Both the position numbers and the translations under genes were made by a program. A stretch of DNA of 64,000 bases, from NCBI RefSeq assembly GCF_030445035.2, contig NC_080696.1, positions 28,533,661 through 28,597,660 of the forward strand, given 5' to 3'. Shown piece by piece: positions 48,394 through 59,279 of the stretch. The stretch comes from Dasypus novemcinctus. Taxonomy: Eukaryota > Chordata > Mammalia > Cingulata > Dasypodidae. The notes under the pieces are model-generated. The model searched no databases, was not told the DNA's origin, and saw only the letters and a list, made by a program, of their open reading frames with translations. Every line of letters begins with the position of its first letter. Position 1 is the first letter of the stretch.

Positions 48394-50513
48394 AAAGAAC
48401 ACTGACTCAGAAGCTGGCTTAAGTGAAATGCGAGTATTTATTCCTCTCATGATAAGACCTGTCATACAAAGGATTATACTCAGCTATTTGAGTTTCTGTC
48501 AATAAAAAGTTGTGATTCATGTTTTAATTTTATGTAGTACGTACTGGCAAAATAATATTTTTTGAAAATGCAGAAATTTGAATACTCGGCACCATATACG
48601 ACCTATTCAAATGATGGGATAACCTAAAAAGAGCTGAGGCTTGAACCCAGTTTGATGCAGCAGGATTCTGAGTATATTGGAAGATAGGAAAGTAGCCAGA
48701 GAGAATGCACAGAGGTGATGAATGTGAGGTGTCAGGGATGGAGCTCTGACTGACAAAGCAGGGAGGCTGGAGGGACCCACCTTGCATTAAATATGCATGC
48801 TCAGGTGGCCATTGCCAGTGAAACAAGGGGAGCTCTGTCTCTCCCCATCAGTCAAGTCCCTCAGCCTTGGTGGGTGCCTGCCAGGGTGGTGCTGCAGCCC
48901 TACCTTCCCAACATCCACATTGTTCACTTGTCACCACTGCCCACCTGCCTCCAAGTCCCATGTTCCTGGAACCTGCCTCCTCAGGGCATCACACTTCCAA
49001 CTCTCTCCCTCAGACTGGCTGGAGCAGCCTGGGGCTAAGAATACAATAGGACAAGGAGAGGTATGGAGGACCCACCCCATGAGGCAGGAGGCCTCGGGAC
49101 ACACTTTGGGCTGACCTCATATCAGAGCAGATACTGGAGCAGCCATTGGGGCAGCTCTGTCCCAATCAGCCCTTTAGCACTCGGGGCAGTAGGGCAACAT
49201 GACAGTAGCTTCCCATAATTCCCTGTGGCCAGAAGACCCACCAGCACCTGCAGGCACTGGGCACTAAACCTCTCTCATGTTGGCACAGCAGTCTTCCCTG
49301 TCCCCCAGACCACCAATAGACACCGTGGTTATGAACTCCCAGTAGGTCAGTGGCAGAATGACTTGTGCTCCTCACAGCTCACACTTTCTGCTCCAAGCCT
49401 CAGGCCTTCTAATGGGCTCCATCCATGCCCATTCATGCTTTGACTACTTCACCCTGGCTATCCTTCCCAATGACCCTAGAACAAGGGAGGCCTGGGCAGA
49501 TGGATGGGAAGTTGTGGGAAGAGGTTGAAGGAGCGTCATTGCCTCTGAAGTGGTAGATGCAGCCCAGGAGGGCCTTGCCAACATTGTGTAGGACCACCTT
49601 CCCTCAATTTACCCACCCAGGTGTGTGCTGGTGAGGAGGAATCTCCTCCAGTCCTGGATATCCAGGGCAGCATGGCCTCCTCACCAGTTTCTACAGGGTC
49701 TACTTGCAGCCCAGAGACCTGAAAAAGGTGCACTGAGCACTGTCACCATGCTGACAACCTCCTACATGCAGAGTTTATGTGCACCTGGCCCAATCCCCAT
49801 TCACAGAAGTTTCATCGAGCTCCACAGAGATGAAGTGAGCCATTTCATGTACTTCTAGAAGGGCACTGAGACCACAACTTTCTGTCAGGAACAGCTAATA
49901 ATCAGGATACATTCCTAGCTAATCCTCCCTGCCTGCCAAGGGTTGGTGACAGTTCCTGAGGGCACATTGAAAATCTACTGCAGGCTAGTGTCAGAAAAGG
50001 CCTCCACCTGCATTGCCTCCTCCCTGTGTCTTGTCCAGGTGACTGGATCAGGAATTGAACAGCTTTCAAAAATTAATCCACCTAACAATCCCAAGAAGTC
50101 CCCATAAGCAAACCTGGATGACTTGCCCTGGGCTCCCAGTGTGTTGGCATGAGAATGACACACCGAGAGGATTTGAAAAATTTCCAAGGTGTTCATAAAA
50201 CCAAGGAGCAACAACCAGTATCCATACAAGATCTGTGGTCCATCTCAGGGAAGAAAAAGCCAGACTCAAGCATTTTCCATCAGTCTACATGAACATTAGA
50301 AAATGTTTGGTGGCATCATATGCCCTCAGGTGAGTGCCACAGAAAAGGGGTTCGGGTTGCACTCTAATAGGAAATTCCACCTGACTGGAAGGTCATGACT
50401 TTAGAATTGTGACAGAATTTTCCTGGAACCTCATCTGCAGATTGCCAGTTGAATTGATATGAGTCATAGAGAACTTCCCAAAAGGCTAGACCTTCCATCA
50501 AAAGGGTCTAGTG

Positions 50514-52046
50514 GTTCAGTTGGCCATTTTAGGTGGTCCACAGTGGCGCCATTAAAGTGAGGAGGCGGCAAGAGGGGCCGCCACTGCTTCTTTTTCTTTT
50601 TAAGTGCAGCCAAAAAAAGCAGGAGTGCATGCCACACGAGAGTGGGAGGCGAGGGGACAGGCCAGGGAGAGGCGCAGGAGCTTTTGCAGCCACGTTTGCT
50701 CCCTCTCTGTCTTGTGTGTCTCCGGAGGTAGAGCGGGTGCGCGGCAGCAGCGGGGATTACTTTGCTGCTAGTTTCAGTTCAGGGCAGTGGCGGGTGTAGT
50801 CTCGGTGGCGGCGGTGCAGGCAGTAGCACGATGTCGGAGGAGCAGTTCAGCGGGGACGGGGCTGTGGCGGTGGTAACGGCAGTGGTAGGCGCCTCGGCAG
50901 GTGAGCAGGAGGGAGCCACGGTGGTGGTGGAGCAGGAGGCAGCAGCGGTAGCAGGAAGCAAAGCTGGGACCGGGGGACGGAACCGTGGCCAGAGGCACCA
51001 AAGGGGGCAGCGCCGAGTCAGAGGGGGCAAAGATCGATGCCAGTAAGAACAAGGAGGATAAAGGGAAAATGTTTATAGGAGGCCTTAGCTGGGACACTAC
51101 AAAGAAAGATCTGAAGGACTACTTCTCCAAATTTGGGGAAGTTGTAGACTGTACTCTGAAGTTAGATCCTATCACAGGGTGATGAAGGGGTTTTGGCTTT
51201 GTGCTATTTAAAGAGTCAGAAAGAACATAAATTGAATGGGAAGGTGATTGATCCTAAAAGGGCCAAAGCCATGAAAACAAAAGAGCCTGTTAAAAAAATT
51301 TTTGTTGGTGGCCTTTCTCCAGATACACCTGAAGAGAAAATAAGGGAGTACTTTGGTGGTTTTTCATAAGGTGGAAATCATAGAGCTCCCCGTGGACAAC
51401 AAGACCAATAAGAGGCATGGATTCTGCTTTATTATCTTTAAAGAAGAGGAACCAGTGGAGAAGATAATGGAAAAGAAATACCATAATGTTGGTCTTAGTA
51501 AATGTGAAATAAAAGTAGCCATGTCAAAGGAACAGTATCAGCAACAGCAACAGTAGGGATCTAGAGGAGGATTTGCAGGAAGAGCTCGTGGAAGAGGTGG
51601 TCATCAGCAGAGTGGTTATGGGAAAGTATCCAGGTGAGGCGGTCATCAAAATAGCTACAAACCACACTAAATTATTCCATTTGCAACTTATCCCCAACAG
51701 GTGGTGAAGCAGTATTTTCCAATTTGAAGATTCATTTGAGGGTGGCTCCTGCCACCTTGCTAATAGCAGTTCAAACTAAATTTTTTCTATCAAGTCCCCA
51801 AATGGAAGTATGACCTTGGGTCCCTCTGAAGTTTAACTCTGAGTATTCATTAAAAGAAATTTGCTTTCATTGATTTATTTCTTAATTGTTATGCTTCAGA
51901 ATCAATTTATTTTATGCCCCTTCCCCAGTATTGTAGAGCAAGTCTTGGGTTAAAAGCCCAGTGTGACAGTGTCATGATGTAGTAGTGTCTTACTGGTTTT
52001 TTAATAAATCCTTTTGTATAAAAAAAAAAAAAAAAAAAAAAAACCC
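50514..52046 (+). pseudogene. HNRNPD: HNRNPD (AUF1) processed pseudogene
   Basis: HNRNPD binds AU-rich elements in mRNAs through two RRM domains. The copy includes its 5' untranslated sequence, an ATG at 50831 (MSEEQFSGDGA) and the first RRM with RNP-like [10 protein letters not shown] at about 51,069. The second RRM ([19 protein letters not shown]) starts near 51,300. Then come the [22 protein letters not shown] region, a stop at 51668-51670, AATAAA at 52003-52008 and a poly-A run at 52021-52043. A 14-bp target duplication with one mismatch flanks it (50500-50513, 52047-52060). A stop after ITG (51181), a ~26-base deletion near 51,217 and further shifts disable it. The 19-residue exon-2 peptide is present and the GYGNYGY exon-7 part is absent, indicating a p40-type transcript as template. 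Confidence 0.93.
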
Positions 52047-54195
52047 AAAAGGGTCCAGTGTTCCCAGGATGGGAAGAGCTCTCTGATGAAAAGCACTGCG
52101 TGGGAGCACACCCTCCTGAGCAAGGCATCCAAGCTCTGCTCAGCAACAGGACATGAAGAAGTCTGCAACCATGCTCTTCCCCAACAGCCCAACCACATGT
52201 TCATTTTTTGCTCCCCTTGCACTCTTGACCCTCTTAGGCAAGCTCATGGGGACCACAGAGCAAGAAGGTGGCTCTAAACTTAAATATAAGCCCACTTATT
52301 GTATGAGTCTCCAGAAGTCAGAAAGAGGACCTAATCCCAAAATTTGAACCCTGAGCTCTACTTAACTACTTTACTACTATACTACTTTTCCAAAAACTAA
52401 AAAAGTAAATCTAAAAAGGGAAAGAAAATATTTGGAAACTCTGTTTCTGCTAATAGCGTAATATACAAAACATAAAGAGAATTACTATAACTCAACAAAA
52501 GGACAAATAGCCCCATTAAAAAAATGGGAAAATGGCTTGAATAGACATATCTGCCAAGAATATATACAAATGCCCAAAAATCACGTAAACAGATGCTCAA
52601 CATCATTAGCCATTAGAGAAATGCACATAAGATACCAAAAATAAAAATGAGGTGCTACTACACACATGCTTTAATGCTGGTTTTAGGGAAAAAAATGGTT
52701 TTGAGGATGTGGAAAATGTAGCTCTTGGAAATTATGGGTTCAAAATAAAATAAAAGTCACACAACCCACTTAAAAAATGGTCAAGAAATTTGAACTGACA
52801 CTTTCTCAAAGAAGAAATTCAAATGGCCAAAAAGCACATGAAAAGATGCTCAAAATCACTAGCTATTAGGGAAATGTAAATTAAAATTTCTACGAGATAC
52901 CATGTTACTCCCATCAGACTGGCAGCTATCAAAAAATAGAAGACTACACGTGTTTGAGGGGATGAGGAGGAATGGGAACACTCATCCAGTGCTATTGGGA
53001 ATGCAGTAGAATCTGGCCATTCTGGAGGACAGTTTGGCAGTTTCTCAAAAAACTACCTGTAGATTTGCCATATGACCCAGCAATCACTCTACTGGGTATA
53101 TATACAGAAGGACTGAAAACAAGGACACAAACCTATGCACACAAATGTTCATAGTGCCATTTTTCATTATTGCTAAAATTTGGAATCAACCCAAAACCCA
53201 TCGACAAATGAATGGATAAACAAACTGTTGTCTATACATACAATGGAATACTACTCAGCTATAAGAAGAAATACAGTACAAACAAATGGGAAAACATGGA
53301 TGAATCTTGAGGACCTTATATATAGTGAAGCAAGCCATGCATTGAAGTACAAATACTACATGACCTTTCTGATATGAAATAATCAAACCAAGCTGTCTCA
53401 GAGAGCTAGAAACTGGATGATAGGCTTACAGGAAATTGCAGGGAGAGGAAGGTTGTGCACTGATGTCTACATGAGTGAAATCTATGATAAAGTGGAGGTT
53501 AAGCAGTTGTACAAGGAAGGGATAAGATGGGGGCATAGGGAAAATATTGGGTGGGTCTTTGCAGGTCTGAGGGGGTCTTGGGTGGGAGGATGGGTCAGAT
53601 GGCCTAAGGAATCAGGAGGAGGGCTGGGGGAACAATTGAACATGGGAGATTGTTGGGTATGTGGTTTAAACTATAATGTTGAGAAAACTCTTTAGAAAAT
53701 TTAATAAAGAAGGATTATCTGGTTAAGTTCCTTAAGGTGGGGCATCTGGTACAGGGGCAGGCTTCTAGGGAGTGTGTGAATGCTCATCTTCTCATAGTGT
53801 TATAGTGTGTTATATCATTGGGTGGAAACTCATACAATAAGTGGGAAGGTGTGCCCACATCCTGGGGAGGCCTGATCTTCTGAAATAGATGGAATTGTGT
53901 CTCTCAAGAGAGGAGGACAGTCTAGTATATCAAGCCCTCAGCATTGTTGTAAGTATCCATGAATCTGGCCCTTCAAACAGTGAATATTGGTTGTCACTGT
54001 GCGTCCTGAGGGGAGGGAGAGAGAGGACTAGAGTAGATGGAAGCAGGGTAACTGGGGGTCAATGGAAGTGTTCCATAAGCTCATGCAATGACGGGTATAA
54101 GACATGTTAAATTACACCAAAAATGTATAAAAGTCTATAGGCTAAAATGTAAACCATAATGTAAAACATAAGGTAACTAAAATTTTAGAAAATTT

Positions 54196-54618
54196 GGGAA
54201 GTGGATTTGGCTCACATGATAGAGCATCTGTCTATCACATGGGATGTCCAGGGTTCAAATCCTGCACCTCCTGACCCATGTGGTAAGATGGCCCACATGC
54301 AGCACTGATGCACACAAGGAGTGCCATGCCACACAGGGGTGTCCCCCATGTAGGGAAGACCCATGCACAATGAGTGCACCCTGTAAGAAGAGCTGTCCCT
54401 CATGAAACAAAGTGCAGCCTGCCCATGAGTGGCACAGCACACATGGGGAGCTGATGCAGCAAGATGATGCAACATAAAGAAACACAGATTCCCAGTGCTG
54501 GTGACAAGAATACAAGCAGACACAGAAGAACACACAGCAAATGGACACAGAGCAGACAACTGGGGGAAAGGGGTGGAGAAATAAAAATCTTGAAAAAATG
54601 AAAATAAAAAATAAAAGA
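54196..54618 (+). mobile_element. DAS-related SINE 8, diverged
   Basis: The head reads GTGGATTTGGCTCACATGATAGAG, more diverged from the other copies, but body and tail match. The duplication TTAGAAAATTT/TTAGAAAAATT flanks it (54185-54195 and 54619-54629). It is probably an older subfamily. Confidence 0.85.
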
Positions 54619-54757
54619 TTAGAAAAATTGTACTGTCTAAAATATAAACCATAATGTAATCCAAAATGAAACCGTGTTTGATAGCTATGTTTCAATACCT
54701 TTACATCAGCTGCAGCAACTATAACATGAACATGTAAAAAGATCATTGCTGGGGAAG

Positions 54758-54873
54758 GGTGAAAAGGGTTTGATGTTGGATATATGGGAGTCCCCCATAT
54801 TTTATGGGACTTTATAGGTGAAAAGGGTTTGATGTTGGATATATGGGAGTCCCCTATATTTTATGGGACTTTA
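54758..54873 (+). repeat. 59-bp tandem duplication
   Basis: GGTGAAAAGGGTTTGATGTT begins both copies (54758 and 54817). They differ at one C/T in the middle and at the last few bases. It lies in the L1 3' untranslated region. Confidence 0.95.
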
Positions 54874-54915
54874 ACATAATCTAAAACATTTTTGAAGACA
54901 AAATTTAAAATTAGG

Positions 54916-56440
54916 GAAAAAAAGAAAGGATGTAGACACTAAGGAAGAAGTGAAAGAAATGGCCTTGCCACTGTACATACATGGCAACACCTATTAGAGT
55001 GATGAAAGGCAAAATGTCACAACAAAGTTTTATGATACTTTGCACTTTTTAATACCCCAATTTATTTTTACTCTATTTTAGTATTTCTAAAATAGTATGC
55101 AATCTACTACTAATCTTTAAACCTATCACTATTACTTCATTTTCATATTAATTGAATTTGGCAATATATTAGGGTTCATTTTTGAAGATGTTTTGGACCA
55201 CAGAGGGGTCCAGCTATGGCAGAGGAGGAACTCTGGTGTGGGGTGTTATTGATGGGGGACACAAGGTTGGGAGGGAGTTCTCCAGGGCATATATATAGGG
55301 TACATAAAATGTTTGGATATATTTTGGGTATATTCATAGTAGTTACTGTTACAAATGACAACTGAGGGAGTGCTGAGTTCCTAGTCAGGGAAATGTGTCA
55401 CATTCACCAATGAAACAGCAACAACCTCCATGTGCAAGGGCAAAGACCAGTGAAGAAGAATGCTCCAATGATGAGCCCTTGATACTGAAGACTATGCTTA
55501 TGAACCTGTGCGCCTGAAATTTGAACCAGGCCCAGAGCTGCAGGGTGCCTAAGAGTTACCTCCTGAGAACCTCCATGTTGCTGAAATTTGACCACTATCT
55601 AAGCCAAATTCAGCATGTAAACATATTACCTTACCCCCCCTCCCCCAATGGGACATGACTCGCAGTGATGAACATCCCTTGCCCTGAAGGATTATTACCA
55701 GTCACTAACTGGTGATGCAACTAGAAAAAGACCTTGAATAAAAGGGGGAAATGGTAAAGACAAATGAGTTTAGATGGTAAAGAGCCTTCAAAGAAGTCAG
55801 AAGGTCATCAGAGGGGTTGTGCTTATGCATGACTTAGCAGGATCCCAGAGATAGCCAAAGCAGATAAAACCCCAGGTACTGGTTCTCCTGAGGGTTATGG
55901 AGACACACAGGTTCTATGGTTTAGGCAGTTGGCTCTGGAGTTCAGTGCCTTGCCAGTGGGCCCTACTTTGGAATTTGTGTTCCTGAGTGTGGAGTTAGAC
56001 TTAGGTGAGACCTTTCTACACATGCCACTTCTGTCACTTTTACTGAATCTGTAGTTGGCACTGGGGTTGGTGTATACCCAGGAGACTTGAAATCTCTGGA
56101 CTTGCCATATGCCAGCTGGGCCCTGAGCCTCAGCAGAGTTGCAATTCCTACTCTTCATTTTGTTGGACTTACACAGGTCAGCTAACAGGGAAATGAAGAT
56201 ACCACCACACCAGGGAACCAAGAGTGCCTACAACTATAAGCAGGAGATTCACATCCATCAACCATGTGGGATCTAAACCCTCTCTCAACATAGAGGTCAA
56301 GTGGACATCACCAACCCAGGGTACACAGGATGGATGAATAAAATATGGATTAGCGTGAACTTACTGGTATTCTACTAAGAACAATTGTGACTAGTAATGG
56401 AAGAAACTATAGCATTTATCTATACCCTAAAGTGGCCACA
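54916..56440 (+). mobile_element. L1-type 3' UTR region
   Basis: From about 55,400 the sequence matches the 3' UTR-like family seen at 26,872 and 38,445, and extends it upstream. A purine tract AAAAGGGGGAAA lies at 55,740-55,751. The first ~450 bp (54,916-55,390) is unassigned. Confidence 0.5.
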
Positions 56441-57450
56441 GGAGCCTGGAAGACTGATGGGCAGACCTATATGATGGAAAAGCAGGGCTGACAAGAGGAC
56501 AAAGAGGAGATGCTGCCTCTGAGGTGGTGGATGTATCCCAGGAGGACCTTGTCAAGGTGGTACATGACCACCTGCCCTGAATTTACCCATCCAGGTGTGT
56601 GCAGGTGTATAGGGGACAGTTCCCATCCTGGACAGCCAGGGTGTATGGCCTCCACACCTGGTGCAGAAGAGACCACTGCAGCCCAGTGGCCTGAGGAAGG
56701 TAACTTGGGACAATATCTCCAACCTGAAAACCCCTTACACACAAAGTTTAGGTGTATTCCTCTTTAGGACAAGTTCATTGAGACCCCAGGAGCTGAAGGG
56801 AGACTTTGAATGTTTTTTCATAAGGGCACTAAAGCCACTAATTTCTGTCAGGAACAGCTAATGATCAGGAGACACTCCCAGCAAAGGCCTCCCTGCCCAG
56901 CAAGGGCTGTTGCCAGCTCCCTAAGGGTTTTTTTACAATCTTAGATAGGAAGGCTGCAGAAAAGACCTCCACCAGCCTCTTCCATTACCTGTGCTTTGTC
57001 TAGGTGCCTGGAGTGGGACTTTCAGGATGTTAATCCACCTAGTTATGCCACAGATTACCCTCAAGCAAAACTGGATCACTCTTGGGGATTCCATGAGTGC
57101 TGGCATGAGAATGACACCATAAGAGGATTGGACATTTTTCAAAACTGTCATACAACCAAGGAGCATCAACCAATATCCAGGCCAGACCTGCAGTGCCATC
57201 TCTGAGCCCAGAAGTCAGAGTCCAGTAGTTTCCATCACAAAATGTGAATATTAGAAATGTTATGAGCAATCACATGCCCTCAGATAACAAAAGAGCACTG
57301 AAAAGGATTTTGGATTATCCTGTCACAAGAAATCCCATCTCTCTGGAAGGAAATGGCATTAGAAGTGTGAATGAAAATTACTGGCTGCTCCACTGTGGAT
57401 TTCCAAGTGAAATGATATGTTGTATAGACCTTGCCCAAAGCCCACAGACC
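56441..57450 (+). repeat. Diverged remnant of the duplicated block (unit 5)
   Basis: Landmarks of the GC-rich third recur in order. They include GAGGTGGTGGATG-TATCCCAGGAGGACCTTG near 56,520, ATTTACCCATCCAGGTGTGTG near 56,581 and AGAAATGTTATGAGCAATCACATGCCCTCAG near 57,252. Divergence is much greater than among units 1-4. Confidence 0.7.
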
Positions 57451-58608
57451 TGTACCAGTGTCACAGGAACAATTTTCAAGACACAGGTTCATATCTGAAC
57501 AGGTACCTCCAGAGGAGATTTTGAGGAAAACTATTTCTAACCATCACCCTAACCACAACTTTGTCCTTACCTCTCTAACTATAAACTTAAACTTCAATGT
57601 CTCTCAAAACTTAACCCTCAATCTAACTCTGAAGGTGCACACTGGAATCTCCTGAGTAGTCCACAACCTTGACAATATAAATGCTCAGCTACTGCCACCC
57701 AGATATCTATGGAAAAACATCATTTAGAATGTCCTATTGACTTACAAGACAATAAGCAATCTGACAGTTGGAACTGGAAAATCGGCCTGAAATGCTGTAA
57801 GGGCACATGAACTTTGAGACTTTTCTTGGCCAGGGCAGAGAGAGACAGCTGTTTTTCCCCAGGCCATATCAGCCTGAAGGGTCCAGCAGGACAACATTCC
57901 AGCCATTGAAGAGGGCCTGGGAGAAATTTTTCATGTTACCCTTGGAATCCCTGTCCCACCACTGACAGCTGCTGCTCAGGGCAAAGACCCTGGGAACTCC
58001 CTAGCAAGCTGACTTGGTTTTGGCTGTCGGACCATCTTTCAGAAACTTAGGCCATCTGGGGTCTGCCTCATGAGGCCTCCAAACAGATGGCTGGTCCTGG
58101 CAGATGCTGGCTGGGTGGTGTGGATGTGCACCTTGTACCACTGTCTGAAGCCCCAGCAAAGGGTAGAAAGGAGGCTCCTGTGTCAGGTAAAGTGAATCTA
58201 CTGCTCAGAGCCCTGAAGCAAGATGGCTCTGATCTGTCCCTTGCAGTGAATTTGGAGAATTTGGTTCATGTTCACCCAAAAAGGCATCAAAGGGTAAACT
58301 GGGTGGGGCAACAAGCCTCCCCCCATGGCCCTGCAGGCCATCACCAGCAATTCTTGGTCTCCAAATGGAGACTTAACTTAGTTTTGGGGGAGGCATAAAC
58401 TGCCAGGTACAAGTGTGAGCAAGGTCTTACATGGATGGCTGGAGGCTCCTGACATGAAATGACATTGAGCATGGCTTTCAGAGACCATGAAAAGGTTGTA
58501 TGTGTGGGGAGGAAACTCTGACATCATTGTTAATAAAGGGTAAAAATGTCACAGACACAGAAACTCAACAGTGTTTAATAACATTGACCACAAATGAAGA
58601 GCAATAAT
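57451..58608 (+). other. Unassigned region
   Basis: 57,535-57,640 is rich in CCCTAAC/CTCTAAC-like words. 58,087-58,398 is a 103-codon plus-strand open frame (MAGPGRCWLGG...) that I do not recognise. Its codon pattern gives no strong sign of coding. Confidence 0.35.
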
Positions 58609-58621
58609 AATGCATGATACC

Positions 58622-59042
58622 GGGAAGTGGGCTTGGCCCAATGGATAGGGCATCTGCCTACCACATGGGAGGTCTGCGGTTCAAGCTCCAGGCCTCCTTG
58701 GCCCGTGTGGAGCTGGCCCATGTACAGTGCGGATGCATGCAAGGAGTGCTGTGCCATGCAGGGGTGTCCCCTGTGTAGGGGAGCCCCATGCACAAGGAGT
58801 GCACCCTGCAAGGAGAGCCGCCCAGTGTGAAAGAAAGTACAGCCTGCCCAAGAATGTCACCACACACACAGAGGGCTGACACAACAAGATGATGCAACAA
58901 AAAGAAACACAGATTCCCAGTGCTGCTGATAAGGCTAGAAGCAGTCACAGAAGAACACACAGTGAATGGACACAGAAAGCAGACAGTGTGGGGGGGTTAG
59001 GGAGGAAGGGGAGATAAATAACTTTAAAAATATCTACTAAAA
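58622..59042 (+). mobile_element. DAS-type SINE 9
   Basis: tRNA-like head, body and A-rich tail. A perfect 13-bp target duplication AATGCATGATACC lies at 58609-58621 and 59043-59055. Confidence 0.95.
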
Positions 59043-59279
59043 AATGCATGATACCATTACTAAGACAATCCCAGTAAGATTTCTTAGAGATGAGACTGTG
59101 ACCCAGGTTTGAGGTTGAATTCACTGGTGTCAGGATGCACATTAAGAAACAATTCTTTCTAAGTAAGCCAGCACATTGTCTGATTGCTATTCACTGCTTT
59201 TGAGACCACTGAGGAACCAGAACTAAGGGCAGCCATTGTTCCACACCCCTCAGGTGAAACTGGCAGAGGTGTCTTGAAA

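Larger units (their letters stand above)
47906..52735 (+). repeat. Duplicated block, unit 4 (truncated, two insertions)
   Basis: Follows unit order from the CAGCCAGTATTACTAGATG landmark through the GC-rich part to the CAGATTGCCAGTTGAA landmark at 50,431. It resumes at 52,047 after an HNRNPD retrocopy. Similarity ends near 52,735, where other L1 sequence begins. The second half of the unit is missing. Confidence 0.85.
52740..54915 (+). mobile_element. L1 3' end (ORF2 tail and 3' UTR)
   Basis: The region holds classic L1 ORF2 3' terminal text, for example ATGACCCAGCAATC near 53,072, ATGGAATACTACTCAGC near 53,242 and AAACATGGATGAATCTTGAGG near 53,293. A long 3' untranslated region follows and ends in an A-rich tract near 54,915. 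It is truncated at its 5' side and broken by stops. A SINE lies within it. Confidence 0.8.

Noticed and set aside
50774..51097. Minus-strand 107-codon frame over HNRNPD
   Set aside because: Antisense shadow of the alanine/glycine-rich N-terminal coding sequence.
30607..52735. CRISPR or classical satellite array
   Set aside because: Unit length is ~5.5-6.1 kb with no short regular repeats or spacers, and the context is mammalian.
57535..57640. Interstitial telomeric repeat
   Set aside because: CCCTAAC-like words occur, but not in a regular hexamer array.
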